Source: a virus. Taken from it: DNA of 64,000 nt. Positions within the stretch are counted from its first letter, which is position 1; the number at the start of each line of letters is the position of its first letter. Below the pieces are notes generated by a model. That model searched no databases, was not told where the DNA came from, and saw nothing but the letters and a program-made list of their open reading frames with translations. The DNA is taken from positions 1 to 64,000 of IMG/VR virus record IMGVR_UViG_3300030333_002466. One strand, given 5' to 3'. Shown here in pieces: positions 1 to 9,203 of this stretch. Position numbers and translations under genes: made by a program.

Positions 1-65
1 CGATCTGGTGATCAAGCGAGATTCCAAACCTTGCTAGTAGGGTTCGATACCTTAGTTCTGTGCCA
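1..65 (+). tRNA. tRNA-Trp (CCA), 5' end cut by window edge
   Basis: Only the 3' part is present. The T arm is TAGGG / TTCGATA / CCTTA at 37-55, followed by the 3' acceptor strand and an encoded GCCA end at 62-65. The anticodon loop TTCCAAA gives anticodon CCA, and discriminator G73 is the usual tryptophan identity base. The anticodon stem carries one A-C mismatch next to the loop. The 5' acceptor strand and part of the D arm lie before base 1. Confidence 0.75.
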
Positions 66-66
66 T

Positions 67-143
67 GCTCCGGTACGCTAATTGGCAAAGCGGGGAGATT
101 TAAAATCTCTTGATTGTGAGTTCGACTCTCACTCGGAGTACCA
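67..143 (+). tRNA. tRNA-Leu (TAA) with a short variable loop
   Basis: A complete cloverleaf can be drawn: acceptor 67-73/133-139, D stem 76-79/89-92, anticodon stem 94-98/106-110, loop TTTAAAA with anticodon TAA (101-103), T stem 116-120/128-132 with loop TTCGACT, discriminator A and encoded CCA (141-143). By anticodon it reads UUA leucine codons. The variable region is only 5 nt (111-115), whereas leucine tRNAs normally have a long variable arm. It starts one base after the preceding tRNA. Confidence 0.8.
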
Positions 144-173
144 AATTATTTTAATTAATTTCACTTCAACCCC

Positions 174-201
174 TTGACAAATAGAAAATATCATGTAAAA
201 T
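174..201 (+). promoter_or_regulatory. sigma70-type promoter before the terminase gene
   Basis: TTGACA at 174-179 and TAAAAT at 196-201 with a 16 bp spacer, lying between the tRNA genes and the terminase start at 240. It probably drives the packaging/head operon with host RNA polymerase. Confidence 0.6.
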
Positions 202-239
202 ATTAGTATATTCTATTTGTTCATTTCTGAGGAAATAGT

Positions 240-1661
240 ATGTCAGACAAAATAGGCCCTGCCAGTCCAAGGCAAGAAGACTTCCTATTGAGCGAAGCTG
301 ACATTACAGTATTTGGTGGAGCAGCCGGTTCAGGTAAGTCTTTCGTAGGTTTAATGACTCCACTTCTTTTCGTAGATGATCCATTCTTTCGTGGTGTAAT
401 TTTCCGTAGAACAATGCCAGAGATTACTGCTGGTGGTGGTCTGTGGGATACTGCACAACACATGTATAAACAATTTGATAAGAATGTAAAGTTCAGAGAA
501 AAGGACAAGGTAGTAGTTTTCCCTTCAGGCGCTCAGATTAAATTCTCACACCTTGAAATGGAAAAAGACAAGTATTCGCATCAGGGTGCACAGTACAGCT
601 TCGTTCTCTTTGATGAGGGTACTCACTTCTCTGAAACTATGATTGATTACTTGCGTTCTCGTCTTCGTGCTCCGAAGTCAAAATACAAAACTCAAATGAA
701 GATCACTTGTAACCCCGACTACGATAGTTTCTTACGTAAGTGGGTAGAGTGGTATCTAGACCCAGAAACAGGCATCCCAGACCCCGAGAAGGCTGGTGTC
801 ATGCGTTACTTTGTTCGTAACGGTGAAGAACTTGTTTGGGCAGATACTAGAGAAGAACTTGAAGAAATATATGGAGGCGGGCCTGAAAGTGGTATCGTTT
901 CTTTTGTATTTCACCCTGCAACAATTTATGACAACCCGCCTCTAATGGAGGCCGATCCTAGCTACGTATCTCGTCTTAAATCACTTACTCGTGTTGAGAA
1001 AGAGAGACTTCTTTACGGTTCTTGGTATGCAAGACCTGAAGAATCTGGTTACTGGAAAAAAGAATGGGTTTCATTTATCCCACAAAAACCTCTTAAAGTT
1101 AAAAAGAGAGTTAGAGCATGGGATATTTCTGGTAGTATTCCTTCTGAAACTTATCCCAACCCCGACTGGACGGTTGGCGTTCTGATGAGCCTAGATCAAG
1201 ATAACAACTATATCGTTGAAGATGTATGTAGATTCCGTGATCGATTCCAAGGTGTGTTCCAGCAAATTGTAAAATGTGCCAAAGAAGATGGTGTAGATAC
1301 TCAGATTATCATTCCTGCTGACCCCGGTGCTGCTGGTAAAGCTTACGCTCAACAACTTGTAAGAGACTTGGCAGACTTAGGGTTCTATTCAAAGATCAAA
1401 CAAACAAACCAAAACAAGCTTACACGCTTTGCTCCTTATGCTTCTGTATCTGAAGCTGGTTTTGTTAAGATCGTACAAGCTCCTTGGAATGATACCTACG
1501 TAGATGAATTGGAAGCATTTGATGGGGATAGAAACAGGAAGGACGACCAAGTTGACGCATCATCTGATGCTTATTGGGCTTTGACTCAGGCTATTACATT
1601 ACCTGACTTTAAGTTACCAAGCTTTACACAGTCCAACCCATTCACACTAACTTATACTTGA
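240..1661 (+). CDS. terL: terminase large subunit
   Basis: DNA-packaging motor: an N-terminal ATPase that pumps DNA into the prohead and a C-terminal RNase H-like nuclease that cuts the concatemer. The P-loop GAAGSGKS lies at about residues 27-34, the Walker B LFDEG near residues 124-128, and the nuclease begins at AWDISGS near residue 293. At 473 residues it has the normal size for the family. The ATG follows a GAGGA ribosome site and a promoter. No small terminase subunit is visible between it and the tRNA cluster, so that gene must lie elsewhere or be missing. Confidence 0.93.
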   Translation: MSDKIGPASPRQEDFLLSEADITVFGGAAGSGKSFVGLMTPLLFVDDPFFRGVIFRRTMPEITAGGGLWDTAQHMYKQFDKNVKFREKDKVVVFPSGAQIKFSHLEMEKDKYSHQGAQYSFVLFDEGTHFSETMIDYLRSRLRAPKSKYKTQMKITCNPDYDSFLRKWVEWYLDPETGIPDPEKAGVMRYFVRNGEELVWADTREELEEIYGGGPESGIVSFVFHPATIYDNPPLMEADPSYVSRLKSLTRVEKERLLYGSWYARPEESGYWKKEWVSFIPQKPLKVKKRVRAWDISGSIPSETYPNPDWTVGVLMSLDQDNNYIVEDVCRFRDRFQGVFQQIVKCAKEDGVDTQIIIPADPGAAGKAYAQQLVRDLADLGFYSKIKQTNQNKLTRFAPYASVSEAGFVKIVQAPWNDTYVDELEAFDGDRNRKDDQVDASSDAYWALTQAITLPDFKLPSFTQSNPFTLTYT

Positions 1662-1668
1662 GGGATAT

Positions 1669-3141
1669 ATGGCAGAAGAAAAATTGAATTTACAATCTGG
1701 CGATGCAACACCCCCAAGACTTAGAATGGGTGAAATGTCCACTGTAGGTCTTAAAGTAAGTAATGACCGTATCTACGAGGAAATGAAGAAAGAACTTCGT
1801 TGGCCTGCTGTAGTCACTACTTACAAGCAAATGGGCTACGATGCCACAATTGCTGCTGCTCTTGAACTATTTGAAATGATGATAGCAAGAGTAGAATGGG
1901 AAGTCAAGCCTCCTAAAGACGCTACTGAAGACCAGAAGAAAAAAGCAAGATTCATTGAACAGTGTAAAGATGATATGGAGCATACTTGGATGAACTTCAT
2001 TCAAGAAGTTACCAGCTTCCTTACATACGGCTTCAGCGTCCATGAGAAGGTCTACAGACGCCGTTTGAAAGATCAAGGGTCTAAGTACAGCGATGGTCTA
2101 ATCGGCTGGAGGAAGCTCCCTGTACGCTCTCAGGACACTATCGAGAAGTTCTTGTTCTCTGAAGATGGTCGAGAGGTAATCGGAGTCGAGCAAGACCTTT
2201 CTGCAAGTTATGATCTACAACGATTCAGAAACATTCTTACAAACTCAAATAAGATTGAGATTCCACGTAAGAAGTTCCTACTATTCAGAACTAACCCTAA
2301 GCGAAACAATCCAGAAGGTAACAGCCCTCTGAAGAAAGCTTATTTCGCTTGGAAGTACAGAAGTATCATTGAAGAACAAGAGGCTATTGGTATCAGCCGT
2401 GATATGGTTGGTATGCCAGTTATTAAGATTCCGCCTCGCTATATGTCAGAAGACGCTACTCCTGAAGAAAAAGCGATCTACGAGCATTACCAGAAAATCA
2501 TTCGTAACATTCATCATAACGAACAAGCTGGTATCGTTCTTCCACAAGCTCACGACCCTGAATCAAGACAACCTCTTTTCGACTTTGAATTGATGGGTGT
2601 TCAAGGTGGTAAGCAATATGATACTGATACTATCATTAAGCGTTGGGATAATAAAATCCTTACTTTGCTTTTTGCTGACTTCCTTAAAATGGGTCAAGAC
2701 CAAGTAGGTTCTTTTGCTCTTGCTGGTGAAAAGACTAGCCTCATGTCTATGGCTATTGAAGCAAGACTTAGAGAAATCTCTGACGTTCTAAACAATGACT
2801 TGATTCCTCAAACATTCGCATTGAATGGATGGGACGACACTGATCTTCCACAATTCCAATTTGGTGATCTTACTGAAGTCGATCTTGAAGAATTCTCTAA
2901 AGCAATTCAACGTATCTTCTCTGTTAACGCTATTGAAGCTGACAGACCTGTTATGAACAAGATCAGAACAGTTGCTTTCGGTGTTGACCCTAAGCCTGAC
3001 GACGAAGCTATCGATAAAGATGCCTTGCCTAAGCAAGAGTCGAGATCAGGTGATGGAATGGCTGCTGGTAGTGGTAATGGAACTTCTACAAGTGCTGCCT
3101 CTACCGACAACTCATCTAACAATGCAGATAATACGGGGTAA
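1669..3141 (+). CDS. portal protein (DUF935 / Mu gp29-like)
   Basis: 490 residues, placed between the terminase and the head protease as portals are. The sequence resembles the Mu gp29/DUF935 portal type, for example the region YKQMGYDATIAAALELFEMM near residues 52-71 and KAYFAWKYRSI near residue 224. It would form the dodecameric ring at the unique capsid vertex, through which DNA passes and to which the tail joins. The C-terminal 45 residues are Ser/Asn/Gly-rich and probably disordered. It starts 7 nt after the terminase stop. Confidence 0.85.
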   Translation: MAEEKLNLQSGDATPPRLRMGEMSTVGLKVSNDRIYEEMKKELRWPAVVTTYKQMGYDATIAAALELFEMMIARVEWEVKPPKDATEDQKKKARFIEQCKDDMEHTWMNFIQEVTSFLTYGFSVHEKVYRRRLKDQGSKYSDGLIGWRKLPVRSQDTIEKFLFSEDGREVIGVEQDLSASYDLQRFRNILTNSNKIEIPRKKFLLFRTNPKRNNPEGNSPLKKAYFAWKYRSIIEEQEAIGISRDMVGMPVIKIPPRYMSEDATPEEKAIYEHYQKIIRNIHHNEQAGIVLPQAHDPESRQPLFDFELMGVQGGKQYDTDTIIKRWDNKILTLLFADFLKMGQDQVGSFALAGEKTSLMSMAIEARLREISDVLNNDLIPQTFALNGWDDTDLPQFQFGDLTEVDLEEFSKAIQRIFSVNAIEADRPVMNKIRTVAFGVDPKPDDEAIDKDALPKQESRSGDGMAAGSGNGTSTSAASTDNSSNNADNTG

Positions 3142-3149
3142 CAACATAT

Positions 3150-3629
3150 ATGGATAATGCAAAATTTCTGGAGGGTTTAACAGCCCTCCTGCAAAAATGT
3201 TTTGGAGAAGCTGAAGAAGGCCCTCGCCACGAAGAATCAACAGAATCTAAAGATGGCATTCCAGTCTCTAAAGCTCTCGATGAAGAACTTAAGCAAGCGA
3301 CTTTCCTAGTTCTTGCTCCTGATGAAGTAGACCTTCATGGTGATGTTTACGATGCCGATGAAATTCGTAAAGCTTGCCACAATTTCCAAGTCCACTGCCG
3401 AAAAGCAAACCTTTTCCACGCAACTGAGACAGACCTAGCAACTATTGTTGAATCTTATATTGCTCCTTCCGACTTTTATCTTGGAGAACAGTTTATCGCA
3501 AAAGGTAGCTGGTTGCAAGTTTGGCAAGTAGAGGATGATGAGATTTGGGATTATATCAAGAAAGGTGAAATCAATGGTGTTAGCATTGGTTGTGCCGCTA
3601 ACTATGAGGTTTTAGAAGATAATGACTAA
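3150..3629 (+). CDS. prohead protease, XkdF-like (peptidase S78_2 type)
   Basis: 159 residues. The core from SKALDEELKQATFLVLAPDEV, with HGDVYDADEIRKACHNF and GVSIGCAANYEV, matches the XkdF putative serine protease domain. Candidate catalytic residues are the His in LFHAT and the Ser in GVSIG. In related phages this domain is fused to a scaffold; here the scaffold is a separate gene overlapping by 8 nt. It probably matures the prohead by cleaving scaffold and capsid proteins. Confidence 0.72.
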   Translation: MDNAKFLEGLTALLQKCFGEAEEGPRHEESTESKDGIPVSKALDEELKQATFLVLAPDEVDLHGDVYDADEIRKACHNFQVHCRKANLFHATETDLATIVESYIAPSDFYLGEQFIAKGSWLQVWQVEDDEIWDYIKKGEINGVSIGCAANYEVLEDND

Positions 3630-4518
3630 GGCTAAACGCAGACTTAAGAATTTTAACTTCGAAGCTGACGGTTCTCACGTAGCTCTTGTCGGTAAGCATC
3701 AAGGTGGCCCTGCTAATGGTTATACCACATTGATTACCAAGTCTACTGAAGGAATCCCACAAGCATTCGTTGAAAAAGCGGATATGGTCAGAGTAACAAT
3801 GACCATTCAAGAATTTCTGAGAAGGTTCTTCGGACTATACTACGAAGATGCAGAGATTCTTGCTCGTATCCTTGGTTATGATACCGAAATGGAAGATAAC
3901 GATGTTACTTCCTATGAGGAATATATCCAATCAAAAATTGATTCTGTGGAGATTATGAAATCTCTATTTAAAGCAGAAGATATGACCAAGGCTCTCTCAG
4001 AAGTAACCGAAGAACAATTCGACAAACTTCTACAAGATCAACTTATGATCGAAAAAGCTATGTCCTCAGAGGGTGAACCTCAAGAGGGCGTTTCTAAACA
4101 AAACGTAAATAAAACCAAAGAGGACGTAACTCCGATGGATGAAAATAAAGATATGATTCAAAAATCAGAAGTTGAATCACTTATCGAGAAAGCCGTTAGC
4201 GAACTTAAGACTGATCTTCAGAAAGCTAACGAAACTATCGAAACTTATAAAGCAAAAGAAGCAGAGCGTGTTGCTGAAACTCGTAAAGCACTTTTGAAAG
4301 ATGCTGTTAAAGATGAAGAAAAAGCTGAGAAGCTGTTTAAGTCTTTTGAAGGCATGAGCGATGAGTCTTTCGCTGAAGCTGTTGATACTCTTAAAGCAAT
4401 GTCTGCTGCTGCTGATGCAGGAGAGATGTTCACTGAGAAGGGTGCTGACGCTGAACAGGAAGAACCTGCTGCTAAACATTCTGCAACTATGGAATTGCTT
4501 AGAAAGCAATACGCATAA
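3622..4518 (+). CDS. capsid scaffold protein
   Basis: 298 residues, mostly charged and helical. Residues from about 175 to 235 are a Lys/Glu-rich coiled coil (EVESLIEKAVSELKTDLQKA onward), typical of scaffolds that are degraded during head maturation. Its position between protease and capsid genes supports the role. The ATG overlaps the protease stop by 8 nt, so the two are translationally coupled. The N-terminal 60 residues may derive from the end of an ancestral fused XkdF-scaffold protein (inference). Confidence 0.68.
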   Translation: MTKAKRRLKNFNFEADGSHVALVGKHQGGPANGYTTLITKSTEGIPQAFVEKADMVRVTMTIQEFLRRFFGLYYEDAEILARILGYDTEMEDNDVTSYEEYIQSKIDSVEIMKSLFKAEDMTKALSEVTEEQFDKLLQDQLMIEKAMSSEGEPQEGVSKQNVNKTKEDVTPMDENKDMIQKSEVESLIEKAVSELKTDLQKANETIETYKAKEAERVAETRKALLKDAVKDEEKAEKLFKSFEGMSDESFAEAVDTLKAMSAAADAGEMFTEKGADAEQEEPAAKHSATMELLRKQYA

Positions 4519-4561
4519 TTCGAATAAACCTTAATAATACGTATTATTGGAGAAAATAAAT

Positions 4562-4948
4562 ATGGCTCTTATTGCAAGTGATGCTCCGCGTCTTTCAAAT
4601 ATGTTGAAACGCGAACTGTGGTCTGAACAAGGCTACTGCCGCCTAGCTGTTACTGTTAACGAAGCTTCTGCTGTTGATTATAAAATCGGTGAAGTTCTTG
4701 GTAAAGTAACTGCTTCAGGTAAATACGTTCAGTATGACGAAACTGCTGTTGACGGTTCTGAAACCGCTGCTGCTATCGTTCTACAGGACATTTCTATTCC
4801 TGCTGCTACAGATACTACTGTTCTTGTGCTGGTTAAAGGCCCTGCTATTGTAGCTGACGGTGGTCTGGTATTCAAGGCTGGTGTTGACGAAGCTGCTGCT
4901 AAAGCCCAGATTGAAGCCCTTGGCATCAACGTAGACACACAAATTTAA
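4562..4948 (+). CDS. head decoration protein (lambda D-like)
   Basis: 128 residues, small beta-rich protein just before the major capsid gene. The text from EASAVDYKIGEVLGKVT to KGPAIVADGGLVF fits the lambda gpD/HDPD decoration family that caps capsid threefold axes. A TTG codon at 4547 would add five residues, but the GGAG at 4549-4552 is correctly spaced for the ATG at 4562, so that start is used. Confidence 0.75.
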   Translation: MALIASDAPRLSNMLKRELWSEQGYCRLAVTVNEASAVDYKIGEVLGKVTASGKYVQYDETAVDGSETAAAIVLQDISIPAATDTTVLVLVKGPAIVADGGLVFKAGVDEAAAKAQIEALGINVDTQI

Positions 4949-4968
4949 TAATAAATTAGGAGTAACTA

Positions 4969-5985
4969 ATGGCTACAATTCGTAGTTTTGACAAACCTTT
5001 TGAGTTAGTCGATTATACTGAAGAACTTTTGGTAATCCCGAATACTTGGGGTCTTGTAAACCAAATGGGTATCTTCAACAATGAAGGTGTTGCTCAACAT
5101 AGCATCACTGTTGAAAAAATTGATCAGTCTCTGGCGTTGATTTCTGACCGTGTTCGCGGTGAACGTAACAACATGAACAAAGACGATCTGCGCGAACTAC
5201 ACAGCTTCGCTATCCCTCACTTCCCACTTGATGACTACATCAAGCCAGAGGACGTACAGGGTAAACGCGCTTATGGTGAAGCAAACGCTGAAGAACAAGT
5301 TGCTGCCGTTCGTGCACGTAAACTTGCTCGTATCCGTCGTAACCACGCTGTAACTCTTGAAGCTGCACGTTGTCAAGCTCTTACTCAGGGTACTGCTTAC
5401 GCTCCGAACAACACAATCGTAACTGATTGGTATAGCTCTTTCGGTATTACCCGTAAAGAAGTTGACTTTGTTCTTGGTACTGCTGGTACTGATGTTATCG
5501 CTAAGGGTGAGGAAGTAATTGCTCATATCCAAGATAACATCCTGAGTGGTGATTTGGTAACTGAAATTGTTGCTCTATGTTCACCTGAGTACTTCGGTAA
5601 GCTTATCAGCCAAGCTGGTGTTAAAGAAGCTTACAAGTACTACACTTCTACTCAGGAACCTGCTCGTGACCGTCTAGGAAGCGGCCTGTACCGTGAGTTT
5701 GTACACGGTGGTATCCGTTACATTGAGTACCGTGGTAAGTACAACGGTTCTGCTCTGATTCCTGCTGGCGATGCATACTTCCTCCCAATGGGTGTTGAAG
5801 ATATGTTCATGACTTACTTCTCACCTGCTAACAAGTTTAGCTTTGTTAACACAACTGGTGAAGAAGCTTACGTCTTTGAATACAGCGGAAGCCGTGACGA
5901 AGAAATCGTACTTCAGTCTGAGTCTAACTTCATCAACATGCTGCGTAGACCGCAAATTGTTGTTCGTGGTTTCAGCTCTAACTAA
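4969..5985 (+). CDS. major capsid protein (lambda E family)
   Basis: 338 residues. It starts MATIRSFDKPFELVDYTEEL and contains IPNTWGLVNQMGIF and SITVEKIDQSLALI, a pattern typical of the phage major capsid protein E family (HK97 fold). Length is normal. A good AGGAG site precedes the ATG. Codon use is the most regular of the head genes, as expected for a very highly expressed protein, and a strong terminator follows directly. Confidence 0.9.
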   Translation: MATIRSFDKPFELVDYTEELLVIPNTWGLVNQMGIFNNEGVAQHSITVEKIDQSLALISDRVRGERNNMNKDDLRELHSFAIPHFPLDDYIKPEDVQGKRAYGEANAEEQVAAVRARKLARIRRNHAVTLEAARCQALTQGTAYAPNNTIVTDWYSSFGITRKEVDFVLGTAGTDVIAKGEEVIAHIQDNILSGDLVTEIVALCSPEYFGKLISQAGVKEAYKYYTSTQEPARDRLGSGLYREFVHGGIRYIEYRGKYNGSALIPAGDAYFLPMGVEDMFMTYFSPANKFSFVNTTGEEAYVFEYSGSRDEEIVLQSESNFINMLRRPQIVVRGFSSN

Positions 5986-6003
5986 TAGAAGTCTGATCGA
6001 GTA

Positions 6004-6030
6004 AAGGGGGAGGGTTCGCCCTCTCCTTTT
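6004..6030 (+). terminator. Rho-independent terminator after the capsid gene
   Basis: An 8 bp stem (6007-6014 with 6019-6026) is capped by a TTCG tetraloop and followed by TTTT. It closes the head gene block. Confidence 0.85.
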
Positions 6031-6063
6031 CTTGTATTATAGAGAGCATTTATAAGTGTTCTG

Positions 6064-6069
6064 TATAAT
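6064..6069 (+). promoter_or_regulatory. possible -10 element before the neck genes
   Basis: A perfect TATAAT preceded directly by TG lies 26 nt upstream of the next gene, just after the capsid terminator. No convincing -35 is seen, so this is a weak call. Confidence 0.35.
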
Positions 6070-6094
6070 ATAAGAAATAACCTAGGAGAGTTAT

Positions 6095-6541
6095 ATGGCA
6101 TTCACAGGTGATCCAGTAAACAATGCATTAGATAGGGTTCGTCTGATCACAGGTGATACTGACCCTAATTATGTGTTTCTTGAAGATGCAACCTATCAAT
6201 ACGTTCTTGATAAAAACAATCAAAACGAAAAGCAATCTGCTATTGAAGCTGCTAGGTACATTCTAGCTAACATCACTAGATACACAAGAGAACGTACAGG
6301 CGATATTGAAGTTTATGGTAATGAGTTCTTCAAGAACTACAGAGATTACCTTCTTGAACTTGTTAATAATCCAAACTTCAGCAACATTCTACCTATGCCC
6401 TATGCTGGTGGTATCTCTAAGAAAGATATGTTGGAGAATGATTCAGACCCTGACAATGTTCGTCCTACTCCTTATCGTGGCTTCTCTATCGATGAACACG
6501 TATATGAGGATATAGACTATGACGGGCCGTTTGAAGTCTAA
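6095..6541 (+). CDS. head completion / neck connector protein
   Basis: 148 residues, first gene after the capsid. A helical N-terminal region (NNALDRVRLITGDTDPNYVF to AIEAARYILANITRYTRERT) resembles the helical head-tail connector adaptors that sit under the portal. Function rests mainly on position and on this gp6-like helical pattern. The following gene begins inside it (23 nt overlap). Confidence 0.55.
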   Translation: MAFTGDPVNNALDRVRLITGDTDPNYVFLEDATYQYVLDKNNQNEKQSAIEAARYILANITRYTRERTGDIEVYGNEFFKNYRDYLLELVNNPNFSNILPMPYAGGISKKDMLENDSDPDNVRPTPYRGFSIDEHVYEDIDYDGPFEV

Positions 6542-6989
6542 TCGTAGAGGTTGGGAACAACTTAAAAAGCGATTAATGAAGTTTGATCAAAGGTCTGTAG
6601 ACGTAGGTTTCTTTAAACGTGAACGCTACGGGCCTGACAACGACAATATGTACGTTTCTGAAGTTGCTTGGATGAACGATCAAGGTACAAGTCAAGTACC
6701 TCCCAGACCGTTTATGACAGTAGACTTCCAACAATATGCTTCCAAGAACTTTAAGAAAAGAGCGAAGAATTTATTCTATCTACTTCTATACAAGAAGAAC
6801 GTACCTTTCCTAAAAGAGTTGAATAAAATCGGTGATGATTTCTCAAATGAATTGAAGACAATTATCTACGATTATCCGGGTAGCAACTCTGATTGGTGGG
6901 CTGACGCTAAAGGCTTTAATGACCCACTTTACCACACTGGCGTTATGGTTAACGCAGTTGATTATCGAATTGTAAGAGGGTCTGATTAA
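6519..6989 (+). CDS. neck / virion morphogenesis protein
   Basis: 156 residues. The stretch VAWMNDQGTSQVPPRPFMTV (residues about 48-67) is the hallmark of tail-completion and virion morphogenesis proteins of the Mu gpG / HK97 gp10 type, followed by a helical C-terminal half. It likely sits at the head-tail interface. It overlaps the upstream gene by 23 nt and shares one base with the next. Confidence 0.6.
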   Translation: MTGRLKSNRRGWEQLKKRLMKFDQRSVDVGFFKRERYGPDNDNMYVSEVAWMNDQGTSQVPPRPFMTVDFQQYASKNFKKRAKNLFYLLLYKKNVPFLKELNKIGDDFSNELKTIIYDYPGSNSDWWADAKGFNDPLYHTGVMVNAVDYRIVRGSD

Positions 6990-7393
6990 TGTTTACAAGT
7001 AAGTTTATTGGTTTAAACGCTACAGGTAAAGTACCATTAACTTTATATAGACCCTCTAACTTCAACGGTGGTGGTTCTTATGTTGATGGTATTTGGGTAG
7101 AGGCTGAAGCAAGCCGTGTTGAGATTATGGCAAACATTCAGCCAGTTGGTTATAAGGAAACTATGATTGTTGAGGAAGCAGACCGATCTAAAAAGATGGT
7201 TAAGGTCTACTCAAGCTCTCCAATCTACAGTGAAGAAGAAAATGAGAATGGCCCAGACGAATTTGAATGGGAGGGTGACAGATACCGTGTAATGAAAGTT
7301 CTTAATTACAGCATGGGCATCTTAAACCATTACAAGGCCATTGGAGTTATGAAAGAGAAGATTAACGAAGAACCAGAGGTTATTCCAAGATGA
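6989..7393 (+). CDS. putative head closure / head-tail adaptor protein
   Basis: 134 residues, beta-rich, no motif I can name. Position between a gp10-like protein and the tail terminator is where head closure (stopper) proteins are found. The C-terminal phrase YSMGILNHYKAIGVM is the sort of conserved ending seen in stopper-like adaptors, but the assignment is by context only. It overlaps the next gene by 4 nt (ATGA). Confidence 0.45.
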   Translation: MFTSKFIGLNATGKVPLTLYRPSNFNGGGSYVDGIWVEAEASRVEIMANIQPVGYKETMIVEEADRSKKMVKVYSSSPIYSEEENENGPDEFEWEGDRYRVMKVLNYSMGILNHYKAIGVMKEKINEEPEVIPR

Positions 7394-7881
7394 ATGTATA
7401 TGATTTGGTAAGAACCGCTCTTTATAACTCTAGTAAGAAAATTATCACAGATAATCAGGTAATCCACTCACATCAAGGTGGGCAGGAGCCTAGAGGCACT
7501 TATTGTGCTATTAATGTTCTAAGAGCTGATAAGATCGGTATGGAGTATAACTCTACTTATGCCGGTTATTATAATGACAACTTAGAAATACTTTCCCGAA
7601 ACGAGTATGAGACAATCGTAAGATTCATGTTCGTAGGTAAAGATGCAGGTGATCTAGCGTATCACTTTGAAGCGGTAATGGATAACGCTGCATCTAGATT
7701 CCATTTCGGTACAGAAAACCTTGCTGTTATGCGTAAGAGTGAGGTTCGCAGAGTACCTGAAAAGAGAGATACAACTTGGGTGGCTAGTTTCACACTTGAT
7801 GTAACCTTCTCATACGCTGTTGAAATAACACAAGCAATCGATATTATCGAAGACGTTTCTTGGAACGCAACTATAAATTAA
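7390..7881 (+). CDS. putative tail terminator protein
   Basis: 163 residues. It lies immediately before the sheath gene, the normal place for the ring that ends tube and sheath polymerisation. Features such as RGTYCAINVLRADKIG and a final beta strand region with FTLDVTFSYAVEIT resemble the LIC_12616-like family found in that position. Assigned from context plus this weak resemblance. Confidence 0.55.
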   Translation: MNVYDLVRTALYNSSKKIITDNQVIHSHQGGQEPRGTYCAINVLRADKIGMEYNSTYAGYYNDNLEILSRNEYETIVRFMFVGKDAGDLAYHFEAVMDNAASRFHFGTENLAVMRKSEVRRVPEKRDTTWVASFTLDVTFSYAVEITQAIDIIEDVSWNATIN

Positions 7882-7901
7882 CCTTAGCTAAGGAGTAATA
7901 T

Positions 7902-9191
7902 ATGACTGTCCTTACAGACATCATTGACATTCAAATCTCAAGGGAGACAACTGCTGTTTCAAGAGCAGCTTTCAATATCCCTATGTTCCTTGCAACACAC
8001 GCAAACTTCACTGAAAGATCACGCTCTTATTCAAGCCTACAAGCTTTGAGTGCAGACTTCGATTCTGAGAGTGATGTATACGCTGCTGCAAGTAAACTAT
8101 TTGGTCAAGAAATTAGACCGCCTCAAATTGTAATCGGTAAGCGTTACGCAGACAGCGTTGATGTTTCACTTGATTCAGTTAGTGGAAATGCCGTACTGAC
8201 TTATGAAGGTCAGGAAGTAACTACAGATATTTCTGGTGCTGTTGACGCTACTGCTGCCGTTGCATTGGTAAAAACTGATTTTGATAGTGCTGGTATCAGT
8301 ACAATCACCTTCACAGATAACCTTGACGGTACATTCAGCATTGCCCCTGCATCTGCTGGTGATCAGTACAGCTTCACATACTCTAGCCAATTCTCTGCTA
8401 CATACAATGCTACAGAAACTTGGGTAGAAGCTCTTGATGCAGTTAGCAACGAGAATAACGAGTGGTATGCACTTACAGCAGGAACTCATACAGAAGCTGA
8501 TATTCTAGCTCTGGCTGGCGCTGTTGAAGCTCGTAAGAAAATCTACGGTACTTCTTCTAGTGATGCTGAAATTCTAAATGCTTCTTCTACAAACGACATT
8601 GCTACTCAGCTTTTCGATCTTGGATACCAGAGAACATTTATTGTTTACTCAGCAAACGCTGATACTCAGTATCCAGAAGCTGCATGGATTGGTGGACAAC
8701 TACCAGAACAACCGGGTTCTAATACTTGGAAGTTCAAGTCTCTTGCTGGCGTAACTGTTAGTGCTTTGAACTCTACTCAGGCAAATGCTGCTAAAGATAA
8801 GAATGCTAATACTTACGAGCGTGTAGGTGGAGTTAGCATCGTATCTGAAGGTACAATGGCTGGTGGTGAGTTTATCGATGTTATCATCTTCGTTGACTGG
8901 CTGGAAGCACGTATGCGTGAAAGCATCTTCTTCCGTCTTGTAAACACTAAGAAGATTCCTTACACACAAGCTGGTGTAACAATCATCGAAAACGAAATCC
9001 GCAGAGTACTTGCAGAAGGTATTACAAACGGTGGTCTTGCACCTAACCCGCAACCAACTGTTAGCGTACCTAACGTCCTTGCACTTGACCCGAACCTACG
9101 TGCTACACGTACTCTTGAAGGTATTTCCTTTGAAGGTCGTCTGGCAGGTGCTATTCACTTTGTTAAAGTACGCGGTACTGTTACAGTCTAA
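7902..9191 (+). CDS. contractile tail sheath protein (DUF3383 type)
   Basis: 429 residues. The N-terminus (TDIIDIQISRETTAVSRAAF) and the middle FIVYSANADTQYPEAAWIGG match the DUF3383 sheath family of Felix-O1-like and related myoviruses. It forms the outer contractile cylinder that drives the tube into the host envelope. The C-terminal part (LEGISFEGRLAGAIHFVKV) is the conserved assembly strand that links sheath subunits. A GGAG site precedes the ATG. Confidence 0.87.
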   Translation: MTVLTDIIDIQISRETTAVSRAAFNIPMFLATHANFTERSRSYSSLQALSADFDSESDVYAAASKLFGQEIRPPQIVIGKRYADSVDVSLDSVSGNAVLTYEGQEVTTDISGAVDATAAVALVKTDFDSAGISTITFTDNLDGTFSIAPASAGDQYSFTYSSQFSATYNATETWVEALDAVSNENNEWYALTAGTHTEADILALAGAVEARKKIYGTSSSDAEILNASSTNDIATQLFDLGYQRTFIVYSANADTQYPEAAWIGGQLPEQPGSNTWKFKSLAGVTVSALNSTQANAAKDKNANTYERVGGVSIVSEGTMAGGEFIDVIIFVDWLEARMRESIFFRLVNTKKIPYTQAGVTIIENEIRRVLAEGITNGGLAPNPQPTVSVPNVLALDPNLRATRTLEGISFEGRLAGAIHFVKVRGTVTV

Positions 9192-9203
9192 TAGGAGTAA
9201 ATA

